A DNA stretch of 7,200 bases from Verrucomicrobiales bacterium (GCA_003445095.1 DLVS01000687.1:1-7200), one strand, 5' to 3'. Shown: positions 1 to 7,088, counted from the stretch's first letter. Numbers and translations: made by a program. Notes: generated by a model from the sequence alone, not told the origin.

Positions 1-1181
1 AAAGGCACGGCGGCGTTATTATGAAGAGTGTCGCCAACGGCACTTCCCTGCGCCACGCCATCAAGGTAGAGCGTGCTACCATCGGGCGAGAAGGTCACGG
101 CCACGTGATGCCAGCCGGCGCCTACGGTCGTGGTGCCGGTGATCAGAATTGGGGCGGGACCTCCTGACTGGCGCCAGACGAGTTTAGCTTTGAGAGGATC
201 CGCGGCGTTGAGGGCGAGGATGTTGTCCGAGAACAATCCGTCTCCTTGCCGCGCCAGAATCGCCCCAAAGGAGCCGCAGCAGTCTGCGTCCTGGGAAGTG
301 GCGTTCCACTTCACCCAAAGGCCAATCGTTCCCGAAGTCGCCGCGTTCAAGCCGCCACCCGCTGTTACATTCACATACTGGCCGGCGCCACCGAAGGCCA
401 GCGCTCCGCTGGCCGTTCCGCGATGATCCTGAGTTGGGCTGACAGCGCCACTGAACGTGCCGCCGGTGCCTCGCGCCGCCTCGGTGTTTCCATCGAAGGG
501 CCAGTACGATACCAGGGTGGCCTTATTCTCCCCGGACCAGTCTCCGTCATCGAAGTTCGATTCTTTCCAGTCCGTGCCGAGATCTGTTCCGGAGGCCTCA
601 AAACGCCAGTCGCTCGTCAGTGAGATTGGAGACAGGACCTTGGTGTCGACTTCAGGGAAGTTTCGCGCACCCGGAGTGCCACCGACCACCACGCTCGAGG
701 TCCAGTTAGCGGGATCGGCACTGAGCGAGTTTGGATCTTGCTTCGCGAGCACTGCCCCAGAGCCGTCCGCCGCGACGGGCCATTTGCCACCATCGGCATA
801 GGTCATCGTGTCCATCAGCCGGTCGTTGCGGTCACGTAGCTCAAGCTTTTCGCCGGCGTTGCTGAGGCTGCCGGCGAACGGTCCCAACACCGTCGTTAGG
901 CCCGTCGCGGCCTTAACCGCGGCGGGATCCTTCGCGATGACCAAATAGCCACCCGCTGGAATGATCGTGCCTTCGGAAAACGTGAAGTTAACGCCGTCTT
1001 CGATATGCCAACCCGATAGGTCGATATCGATGGCCATCTGGTTGTAAAGTTCGATCCATTCGTGGGTGGTTTCTTGGACTACGGGGTGGTAGTTGACTTC
1101 GTTGAATACGACCACGCTGTCGGCGGCCGCAGCGCGATGGAGGAAGAGGAGCGTTAGGCAGGTGAAGGCGAGGCGTTTCAA
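1..1181 (-). CDS. Secreted lamin-tail-domain plus LamG-like protein, C-terminus beyond the window
   Basis: The minus frame stays open from 1181 to the window edge: 393 codons plus two bases. Residues 1-20 (MKRLAFTCLTLLFLHRAAAA) form a classical Sec signal peptide with cleavage near Ala20. Residues about 23-175 match a lamin tail domain: FNEVNYHP (26-33), EWIELYNQ (41-48), DLSGWHIEDG (54-63), IPAGGYLVIAKDP, LSNAGEKLEL, and GGTPGARN at its end. Residues 190-222 (DWRFEASGTDLGTDW, then FDDGDW) resemble one strand block of a jelly-roll. A LamG/concanavalin-like domain starts at SYWPFDG (225-231), with LWVKW (288-292), WHHVAVTF (357-364) and LYLDG (371-375), and runs off the edge. The start is TTG at 1181, chosen because it places the signal peptide exactly; no Shine-Dalgarno sequence precedes it. 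In related verrucomicrobial and planctomycetal proteins a CotH-like or further LamG part may follow, but that cannot be seen here. The protein is secreted and probably binds carbohydrate or surface structures (inference). Confidence 0.85.
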   Translation of the reverse strand, partial: MKRLAFTCLTLLFLHRAAAADSVVVFNEVNYHPVVQETTHEWIELYNQMAIDIDLSGWHIEDGVNFTFSEGTIIPAGGYLVIAKDPAAVKAATGLTTVLGPFAGSLSNAGEKLELRDRNDRLMDTMTYADGGKWPVAADGSGAVLAKQDPNSLSADPANWTSSVVVGGTPGARNFPEVDTKVLSPISLTSDWRFEASGTDLGTDWKESNFDDGDWSGENKATLVSYWPFDGNTEAARGTGGTFSGAVSPTQDHRGTASGALAFGGAGQYVNVTAGGGLNAATSGTIGLWVKWNATSQDADCCGSFGAILARQGDGLFSDNILALNAADPLKAKLVWRQSGGPAPILITGTTTVGAGWHHVAVTFSPDGSTLYLDGVAQGSAVGDTLHNNAAVP

Positions 1182-1244
1182 GTGGCGGTAGGAAGGTGGC
1201 AGAATATCGGCGTGACAGAAGTCAGGAGGTGTTGCTGGTAAACG

Positions 1245-1279
1245 CACAACCCTGCCACCCGTCAGGAGGCAGGGTTGTG
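1245..1279 (-). terminator. Perfect 12-bp stem hairpin, probable transcription terminator
   Basis: CACAACCCTGCC at 1245-1256 is the exact reverse complement of GGCAGGGTTGTG at 1268-1279, with an 11-nt loop. It lies 87 bp past the stop of the 997-residue gene and 64 bp before the TTG start of the next gene. A terminator for the upstream gene is therefore the simplest reading. The downstream U-tract on the minus strand is poor (CGTTTACC), so it may work as a weak or factor-assisted terminator, or as a 3'-end-protecting or 5'-leader structure. Confidence 0.6.
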
Positions 1280-1365
1280 GTTCGAAACTTCAGAACCGGG
1301 AGTAGGTCCTTGGACACTCCAGGGCCGGAACGAGCTCCCCGGTCAGGAGTATCGAGATCGCTCTC

Positions 1366-4359
1366 TTACTGGGCCAGCAGCCGGTAATACTTGGCGGTGC
1401 TGTCCGTGTTTTGCGTGACACTATTGTTTTGCACACCCGAGACCGGCCCCCACTGCGCTGCACTAAGATCCAGGGTGGATTCGAGTTGCCAGCCCGTGGC
1501 GTCGACTGGCCAAGAAATCGTTACCGAGCCGTTGCCGCCGTTAACGATGGTGAGCGTTGGAGCCCCCGGAACCCCGATGGCATAGCGTTGATCGAAGTAG
1601 GCATTGAGGGCCGCCCGATCCGTTTCTGAAAGCGCCGTATTGTAGATGACTATTTCCGCAATCTCACCCTTCATCCGCGTGACTTGGTCTCCCCGGGTGC
1701 CGATATACAGCGGCGCTCCGGTGTCGGCCAGAGGCGCGGTAATTTCACCCTCTCCATTGAGGTCACGGTTCAAATAGTGGTGGAGGGTCGTTCCGGCCTG
1801 GTCGAACCCAATCACGGCATACTGACCCGCCGTCGGTGCGGCGAGGGCATCGACCGAACCCAAGCTGCCACCTCCGTTGCCGCGATACACCCGCGGGATT
1901 CCTGAATCCGGCACGGTATAGAAGTCCGTGGTTGCGGGCGCGCCCCCCGCGGTTTTTCCCCAGACACCACGGAACGTGGCGAAGTCATCAAACTTCACCA
2001 CGAAGAATGAACTGATGTCACCGGTGATCGCGAGGCTGGGAGAGCCGAGCGCCGCGAGGGAATCGTCGGCACCATCGAAACGCAGCGCGGGCTTGCCGTT
2101 GATGGCGTTGGCCACGAGCACCGGGCGCTTCGCAGCGTCGGCCTGCGTCGTGAGGTTGAAATTGCCCGACTGGTCATTCCACGAACTGACCGCTCCGGCA
2201 GTCTCGGTGACGCCTTTGTCGGCGCGCAGCCAAAGGCGCAAATCGGCCACGGCGGGAAGCGGGATCGGTTCCGTGGACGTGGATGTGAAGCTGACCGGAT
2301 CAGATAGCGTGACCGCGCCCAGATTATCGGTGGCCCGAGCTTGAATCGTGGCGGCAACGCCTACGGGGAAGTTAACAATCGCGCTGAAGGGAGCAGCCAC
2401 GTCGGTTGCCACGATTCCGCCGTTGATCAGAAACTCCACTTTGACGAGCGAGCCGTCGGCGTCGTTGGCGTTCGCACTGAGCGTTACATCCGCTGGAGCC
2501 ACCACCGTACCACCTGGGGCTGGGGCAGTGAGGCTCACCGTCGGCGAGTCGTTGATGGCCGTGGACAAGGGTAAGCCGTATCTGCCGGCGAGGTAGAGTT
2601 GAACGTTTTGGAGATCGGCCGAGGACAATGCCGTGTCATAGATGAGCAGTTCTGCCAGGTCTCCCTTCAGTCGGGTCACGCCGTCGGTGCGCGATCCGAT
2701 GAAGAGCGGATTGTCCCCGTCGGCGGTGCCCGCAGTAGTGTTGCCTGATCCGTTGGGTGCTCCATTCAGGAAATGGGAGACGGTCGCTCCGGAGGCCGAG
2801 AAGCCCACGAGATCGAACGAGCCAGCACGAAGGGCGCTGGAGCCTTGTGAGGCCGCCAGATTGTCGAAGGTGCCGTCGCCACGGTAGACTTGGGGAATGC
2901 CGCTACCCGGCAAAGTATAGAAATCGGTCGGCGCCGGCAGGTTTCCGCCACCCCCGGCAGTTTTGGCCCACACCGAGCGATACGTGCCGAAATCGTCCAT
3001 CTTCACCACAAAGAACGAGGTCACGTCGCCCGCGAAAGAAACACCCTCCGAGTCAGGAACCTGAAGGCTGTCATCGACTCCATCGAACCGAATGGCTGGC
3101 AGCGAATTGATGGCTCCCGCGGCCAACGCAGGCGCGGTAGCCTCGTCTACCGCGATGGCGTGGTTGGCCTTGCCGGACTGATCTTGCCATTCAGTCACCG
3201 CGCCGCCCCCGCCGGTAGTGACCCCGGCGTCCGCTTTGAACCAGAGCTGGAGTGTAGAGGTAACGCCCAGCGGCGGTGGTGTTCCACCCGTGGCGGTGCG
3301 GGCGATGGCAGTCGAATCACCGGTAGCGTTCTTGTTGTCGGTCGCTCGGGCCGTGAAGGCGTAGCTTCCCGCCGTGTCCAGCTTTACGCGGATGCGGTAA
3401 GGCGGCGCCGAGGCGGTGCCGAGCAGCGCGCCATTCGCGAAAAACTTAACGTTGGCAACCGTGCCGTCGGCATCATTTGCAGTCGCGGTCAGCGTGACGA
3501 TGTCACCGGCGGCATGATTGGGGCCCGGCGGGGCCACTACCAAATTCGCCGTCGGCAAGAGATTCGCGATGCCGTACTTGTTTCCCAAGTACGAGACCAC
3601 CGCCTCACGTTCTGCGGCCGTAAGCGCCCGGTTGTAGATAACGATCTCGGCAATATCTCCCTTCATCTTGGTAAAGTAATCACCGCGCGTGCCGATGAAG
3701 AGTTCCCTGTCGGTATCGCCTTCTAACACGTCGATAATGCCGTGGCTGGTCTCCTGGCTGGCGACGTAGTGAGTGCAAGTAGTGCCTTCCATGCTGAATC
3801 CTACCGTTAAATACGCTCCTGCCGTCAGCGCTGACCCGCCATCAAAACTTCCCAAAGTAGTGCTCGTGCCGTCACCCCGATAAACCCGAGGAATGCCAGT
3901 GCCAGGCAGGGTGTAAAAATCCGTCGGGGCGGGAAGATTGTTGTCGGTCTTGGCCCAAACCGCCCGGTAAGTGGCAAAATCGTCGAATTTGACCACAAAA
4001 AAAGTGGTTAGGTCACCAATGAAGGAAAGACTCTCCGTATCCGGAATGCTCAGGTAGTCGTCTTCACCATCGAACCGCAGGATGGGTTTTCCGTTGAGCG
4101 CGTTGGCGACCAACTTCGGGGCGTAGGTGGGATCGATGGCGACCGCCACTTGGGTGGCGGCATCAGGGCTTGAACTCTGGTCAGCCCACGAGGTCACCGA
4201 GTCTCCGTCGGTCGTTACCCCGGCGTCAGCCTTCAGCCAAAGCTGAAGCCCGTCGGTAACGGTGAGGGCTTGCGCCCCCGACTGGGTCTGACTCAGGGCG
4301 AGAGCCACAATGAAGCATCCAATAAATGCTTTTGGGTTCGGTAAGAAACGGCGAAACAT
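1366..4359 (-). CDS. Secreted three-module LamG-like jelly-roll protein with two Ig-like linkers
   Basis: This is a 997-residue exported protein. Residues 1-31 are a signal peptide: a basic start (MFRRFLPNPK), a hydrophobic core, and an Ala-Gln-Ala cleavage site. Three homologous LamG/concanavalin-like modules follow at about 31-266, 363-597 and 702-928. Each opens with LQLW(L/F)KAD or LRLWLRAD, then W.DQS and (I/L)RFDG.DD, and later has FFVVK, TDFYT, IP(R/Q)VYRG, (F/Y)IG(T/S)R and a KG(D/E)(I/L)AE(I/L)(V/L)IY block. Two bacterial Ig-like (Big_7-type) modules lie between them at about 269-354 and 603-694, with NDADG, VKFFANG/VEFLING and ARATDN. The C-terminal 930-997 is a small sandwich (SWPVDATGWQLEST...YYRL) often seen at the end of verrucomicrobial surface proteins. 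No catalytic residues or membrane anchor were seen. The role is probably extracellular binding or adhesion (inference). The ATG at 4359 gives a proper signal peptide but has no Shine-Dalgarno sequence. The hairpin at 1245-1279 probably ends the transcript. Confidence 0.93.
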   Translation of the reverse strand: MFRRFLPNPKAFIGCFIVALALSQTQSGAQALTVTDGLQLWLKADAGVTTDGDSVTSWADQSSSPDAATQVAVAIDPTYAPKLVANALNGKPILRFDGEDDYLSIPDTESLSFIGDLTTFFVVKFDDFATYRAVWAKTDNNLPAPTDFYTLPGTGIPRVYRGDGTSTTLGSFDGGSALTAGAYLTVGFSMEGTTCTHYVASQETSHGIIDVLEGDTDRELFIGTRGDYFTKMKGDIAEIVIYNRALTAAEREAVVSYLGNKYGIANLLPTANLVVAPPGPNHAAGDIVTLTATANDADGTVANVKFFANGALLGTASAPPYRIRVKLDTAGSYAFTARATDNKNATGDSTAIARTATGGTPPPLGVTSTLQLWFKADAGVTTGGGGAVTEWQDQSGKANHAIAVDEATAPALAAGAINSLPAIRFDGVDDSLQVPDSEGVSFAGDVTSFFVVKMDDFGTYRSVWAKTAGGGGNLPAPTDFYTLPGSGIPQVYRGDGTFDNLAASQGSSALRAGSFDLVGFSASGATVSHFLNGAPNGSGNTTAGTADGDNPLFIGSRTDGVTRLKGDLAELLIYDTALSSADLQNVQLYLAGRYGLPLSTAINDSPTVSLTAPAPGGTVVAPADVTLSANANDADGSLVKVEFLINGGIVATDVAAPFSAIVNFPVGVAATIQARATDNLGAVTLSDPVSFTSTSTEPIPLPAVADLRLWLRADKGVTETAGAVSSWNDQSGNFNLTTQADAAKRPVLVANAINGKPALRFDGADDSLAALGSPSLAITGDISSFFVVKFDDFATFRGVWGKTAGGAPATTDFYTVPDSGIPRVYRGNGGGSLGSVDALAAPTAGQYAVIGFDQAGTTLHHYLNRDLNGEGEITAPLADTGAPLYIGTRGDQVTRMKGEIAEIVIYNTALSETDRAALNAYFDQRYAIGVPGAPTLTIVNGGNGSVTISWPVDATGWQLESTLDLSAAQWGPVSGVQNNSVTQNTDSTAKYYRLLAQ
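1576..4269 (-). repeat. Three homologous intragenic LamG modules (about 700 bp each)
   Basis: The modules cover about 4269-3562, 3273-2569 and 2256-1576, separated by the two Ig-like segments. In the 19-residue block at 120-138, 449-467 and 785-803, modules 1 and 2 share 16 of 19 residues, 1 and 3 share 16, and 2 and 3 share 14. In the block at 146-164, 478-496 and 811-829, modules 1 and 2 share 17 of 19, and 1 and 3 share 15. Identity is strong in blocks and weak in the loops between them, which fits old duplication under structural constraint rather than a recent tandem copy. Confidence 0.85.
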
Positions 4360-4403
4360 ATAAATAGAGAATGAGTTAATGCTGCGATGTCGTGATCAGG
4401 GCA

Positions 4404-4419
4404 CAATGGGAATCCATTG
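4404..4419. promoter_or_regulatory. 16-bp palindrome upstream of the three-module LamG gene, possible operator
   Basis: CAATGG at 4404-4409 and CCATTG at 4414-4419 are exact reverse complements around GAAT. The site is 45-60 bp upstream of the ATG at 4359, in the only stretch where that gene's own promoter could lie. The position suits a regulator-binding site. The arms are only 6 bp, so chance is a real alternative. I could not identify convincing -35 and -10 boxes beside it. Confidence 0.2.
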
Positions 4420-4423
4420 ATTC

Positions 4424-4472
4424 GACCTCAGTGAGCTTGCGCCAGCAAGCCGTTTCTCAACCAATAGAGGTC
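4424..4472 (-). terminator. Nested small hairpin after the isomerase-like gene, possible weak terminator
   Basis: GCTTGC at 4435-4440 pairs with GCAAGC at 4445-4450 around a 4-nt loop. The flanking GACCTC (4424-4429) and GAGGTC (4467-4472) can form an outer 6-bp stem. The structure begins about 20 bp beyond the stop codon at 4492-4494, so it could end or attenuate the three-gene transcript. No U-tract follows on the minus strand, so the assignment is weak. Readthrough into the LamG gene cannot be excluded. Confidence 0.3.
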
Positions 4473-4491
4473 CAAGGAGGAAACCCGCTGC

Positions 4492-5376
4492 CTACTTGGC
4501 AAAGATTTCGTCCATCTCGCGGCTAAGCTTTTGAAGGCCCTCCGGGCTATCAGCACCGGGCTGTTCCGCAATGGCCCAGCCGGAAAACTTGGTGTCGTCG
4601 AGAGCCTTCATCACCGCGGGCCAGTTGTTGTCGCCTTTCAAGAATTCAACATCGAATCCAGCCCAGCGCCCTTGTTTGTCGGCTTTGGTTCGGCTGAATT
4701 CCTTGATGTGCAGCGTTTGCAACCGCGGTCCCAACACGCGGACCCATTGTTCCGGCCAGCCATACACGACCACATTGCCGACGTCGAAATGCCATTTGAC
4801 GGCCGGGGACTGAAACTCGTCCACGTACCGGGCGGCCTCGAGCGGGCTAAGCAGAAAGTTGTTCCAAACGTTCTCGATGCTGATTTTGACGCCGAGTTCC
4901 TCCGCCAGTGGAATCACCTTTTTGATCTCGGCCACCGAACGCGTCCACGCGTCGTCATAAGAAACGGTCGCATTCACGACGGCTGGCACCAGCAACACCG
5001 ATGGCGCTCCGTACCGTTTGGCATCGCGCAAAGATTGCTTCAAGCCTTCCACACCTACTTTGCGGACTTCCGGATTAGGATCCGACAAGGGTTTTGCCCA
5101 ATGCGTGTGGCAGCAGACGCTCCCGCAAACTAGCCCAGTGGCGGCTAGCGCGTTGGCAATTTCCTCCTGATCTCCCCCGCCCATCATTTCGACGCCGTCG
5201 TAGCCGGCCGCTTTGATGGCCTGCATCTTTTCCAACGTTGAGCCCTTCACGCCTACGGTGCCCCACATGATGCCCTTTTTCAGCGGTCGCTTTTGGGTGG
5301 TGTCGGCGCCAAGGCGTGTCACGGCCAGCGCGGCCGCCGTGCTGGCGGATAGATGGAGGAAGGAACGGCGGTTCAT
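4492..5376 (-). CDS. Tat-exported sugar phosphate isomerase/epimerase-like TIM barrel (AP endonuclease 2 / hydroxypyruvate isomerase-like fold)
   Basis: This is a 294-residue protein. The N-terminus MNRRSFLHLSASTAAALAV carries a twin-arginine motif (NRRSFL, 2-7), a hydrophobic stretch and a likely cleavage site near Gly23-Ala24, so export folded through Tat is predicted. The rest is a xylose isomerase-like TIM barrel of usual length. GYDGVEMMG (58-66) is the early strand with Glu63. ISIENVWNNF (165-174) carries Glu168, WHFDVGN (195-201) carries Asp198, TLHIKEF (221-227) carries His223, and WAIAEQPG (267-274) carries Glu271. Glu168, Asp198, His223 and Glu271 sit where this superfamily binds its divalent metal, so the site looks intact. 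The substrate cannot be told from sequence: hydroxypyruvate, keto-sugars, inosose or keto-glycosides are all possible. It is last in a tight cluster, 30 bp after the small membrane protein, and probably works with the upstream oxidoreductase (inference). No Shine-Dalgarno sequence precedes the ATG at 5376. Confidence 0.9.
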   Translation of the reverse strand: MNRRSFLHLSASTAAALAVTRLGADTTQKRPLKKGIMWGTVGVKGSTLEKMQAIKAAGYDGVEMMGGGDQEEIANALAATGLVCGSVCCHTHWAKPLSDPNPEVRKVGVEGLKQSLRDAKRYGAPSVLLVPAVVNATVSYDDAWTRSVAEIKKVIPLAEELGVKISIENVWNNFLLSPLEAARYVDEFQSPAVKWHFDVGNVVVYGWPEQWVRVLGPRLQTLHIKEFSRTKADKQGRWAGFDVEFLKGDNNWPAVMKALDDTKFSGWAIAEQPGADSPEGLQKLSREMDEIFAK

Positions 5377-5406
5377 CCGAAGGACCGGTAGTGGTTGGAG
5401 AATTAC

Positions 5407-5610
5407 CTAACCCTTGGCTTTAAAAAGTGCGGCATCGATCACCGACCAAATGTGCACGACCCAGCCCAGGAAAAAGACCCAAAGGACCCCCGCTAACACG
5501 AACTGAATGACCGCCATGAGCAGACGGCCCTGGAGCAACTGTCCCAACCCAGGGATGAAGAAGCTGCACAAGGCAGCGATGACGTTTCCGGTGGAGCCTT
5601 GGCCAGCCAT
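5407..5610 (-). CDS. Small membrane protein with a TM2-like PGLGQ..QGR motif
   Basis: This is a 67-residue, strongly hydrophobic protein. Residues about 9-26 (ending in SFFIPGLGQLLQ) form a first short membrane segment. After Gly28-Arg29, a longer one runs from about 30 to 52. A polar tail with HIWSVIDAA (53-61) and FKAKG follows. The PGLGQ-x-x-QGR turn between the segments is like that of TM2-type and related small two-helix proteins. Members with FFIPGLGQL and a terminal W.(V/I)IDA are widespread as uncharacterised proteins (from memory, not searched). It lies exactly between the oxidoreductase and the isomerase-like gene, 30 bp from each, so it is very probably co-transcribed. Function is unknown; a scaffold or membrane partner for the two exported enzymes is only a guess. 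The hydrophobic composition in one frame and the regular gaps argue that it is real despite its length. Confidence 0.8.
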   Translation of the reverse strand: MAGQGSTGNVIAALCSFFIPGLGQLLQGRLLMAVIQFVLAGVLWVFFLGWVVHIWSVIDAALFKAKG

Positions 5611-5640
5611 GGTCGTGGGAGATGAAGGATGAATGGATGA

Positions 5641-6963
5641 TCAGGCGGGCTTGTATTGGCCGGGCAAGGGCAAGGGCATGATCGGGCACTTCATGTCCCA
5701 GTTCAGTTCGCCCGCGGGGTGTAGGTCTTCTTTGGATTTGAACGCTTGATCCCAGGTAACTTCACCGCCGGTGTAAGCGGCTAAGCGGCCCATCAGGCCG
5801 AGCAGCGTGCTCGAAGCCAGCCAGTCGCCGTCGAACCGGTAAGGGCTGCTGCCCCGAATGCTGCCGAATAGTTCTTCGTGCTCGATCACGTACATGTCCT
5901 TGGGTTTGTCACCGTCGTAACGCCAGGTCTTCTCCGCCTTAATAATCGGCGCATTCCAGCCACTTTGCGCCGTGCCCTTGGATCCGATGATGTAGTCGGA
6001 GTTGTCGTTGTAGCAGCCGGCTATTTGACGCTGCGCGACCACCCCTCGGACTCCGCCGGGATACTCGTACACGATGGTCATGTGATCGTAGATGTTGCCT
6101 TCGTTGTTCGGAATGATGCGCCCACCCGTGGCGGTACATTTGATTGGCGGCACTTCCTTCATGCACCACGCCAGCTTGTCCACCGTGTGAATGCATTGCT
6201 CCACGATTCCGTCGCCCGACAGCCAGGAGAAGTTCATCCAATTGCGAACCTGCCATTCGAGGTCCGTCACTCCTGATTTGCGAGTTGAAGCGGCGGGCAT
6301 GGGTTTCACCGGCCCCGTTAGATACGTGCCATACACAGTCCGAATGTCACCGACGGCGCCGTCGTGAATGCGCCGATAAAGCTCCCGTCGCGGGAGATCA
6401 CTGCGCCAACAGAATCCGGAAACGAAGTGCAGTTTCTTCTCCTTCGCGATTCGCACTGACTCCAGCACGTGCCGCAGCCCCACCGGATCGGTCGCTACCG
6501 GCTTCTCACAAAAGATCTGTTTTCCCTTCTCGACGGCGTAGCGCAGGTGCATCGGACGAAATCCCGGGGGCGTCGCCAGCAGAACAACGTCCACGTCGGA
6601 GTCGATGAGCTGCTTGTAGCCGTTCAATCCGATGAACGTGGAGTCGGGAGTCACGGTCACCCGGGGACCGTACTGCTCTTTGAGTCCCTGGAGAGCGAGT
6701 CGCGGCGGTTCCGGGAAAACATCGGCGACGGCGGTCAAGACACAGTTGTCATCCGCCGTGAGGGCATTGCCCGCGGCGCCCGTCCCGCGGCCACCGCAGC
6801 CGATCAACCCTAGCTTGAGGGTGTCGCTGTTGGCTGCGAAGGCGGTTGAGCGAATGATCACGGCCGGCGCCGCGAGCGCCAAGGCGGCGGCAGTGGAGGA
6901 AGAGCGGAGAAACGCCCGACGGGAGGTGGGAACGGGAGGAACGGCTGGTGTATTCATGGACAT
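5641..6963 (-). CDS. Tat-exported Gfo/Idh/MocA-family NAD(P)-dependent oxidoreductase
   Basis: This is a 440-residue protein. Residues 14-20 (SRRAFLR) are a twin-arginine motif followed by an Ala-rich hydrophobic stretch to about 44 (ending AFAA), so folded export via Tat is predicted. A Rossmann domain follows: KLGLIGCGGRGTG (50-62) holds the dinucleotide-binding glycines, VADVF (79-83) ends the second strand, and DVVLLATPP (125-133) is typical. CEKPVATD (152-159) contains the family's Glu-Lys-Pro with catalytic Lys154. The C-terminal alpha/beta domain holds the active-site segment EQCIHTVDKLAW (255-266), with His259 and Asp262 as likely catalytic or binding residues. Families with this layout oxidise sugars, inositols or glycosides, or act with bound cofactor as in exported glucose-fructose oxidoreductase; GH109-like glycosidases are an alternative. 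The ATG at 6963 is used; a second ATG at 6957 is equally possible, and neither has a Shine-Dalgarno sequence. First gene of the three-gene cluster. Confidence 0.95.
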   Translation of the reverse strand: MSMNTPAVPPVPTSRRAFLRSSSTAAALALAAPAVIIRSTAFAANSDTLKLGLIGCGGRGTGAAGNALTADDNCVLTAVADVFPEPPRLALQGLKEQYGPRVTVTPDSTFIGLNGYKQLIDSDVDVVLLATPPGFRPMHLRYAVEKGKQIFCEKPVATDPVGLRHVLESVRIAKEKKLHFVSGFCWRSDLPRRELYRRIHDGAVGDIRTVYGTYLTGPVKPMPAASTRKSGVTDLEWQVRNWMNFSWLSGDGIVEQCIHTVDKLAWCMKEVPPIKCTATGGRIIPNNEGNIYDHMTIVYEYPGGVRGVVAQRQIAGCYNDNSDYIIGSKGTAQSGWNAPIIKAEKTWRYDGDKPKDMYVIEHEELFGSIRGSSPYRFDGDWLASSTLLGLMGRLAAYTGGEVTWDQAFKSKEDLHPAGELNWDMKCPIMPLPLPGQYKPA

Positions 6964-7088
6964 GGACAGTGACTCGACGCTTGGGAAAGTCCGGCATTCG
7001 AACCAACCTGGTCAAGCGCGGGTCGTCTCCTTATTCGGAATACTGAATACCACGAAAGATCCGGAAAGGCTAACCGACTTAGCCCGAG

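Noticed and set aside
2890..3726. Plus-strand 278-codon ORF opposite the LamG gene
   Set aside because: It is Arg/Gly-rich with no recognisable fold and lies fully antisense to a well-supported coding region with three conserved modules. Long antisense frames are common in GC-rich genes.
4471..4480. AAGGAGG-like Shine-Dalgarno on the plus strand
   Set aside because: No start codon lies at a proper distance and no plus-strand coding sequence follows; it lies just outside the end of the isomerase-like gene.
4531..5133. Plus-strand 200-codon ORF opposite the isomerase-like gene
   Set aside because: It is antisense to a gene with intact metal-binding motifs, and its translation shows no domain-like pattern.
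6991..7014. TTGACC as a possible -35 box for the three-gene cluster
   Set aside because: The sequence 17 bp downstream on the minus strand is GGACTT, not AT-rich, so no matching -10 element supports it.
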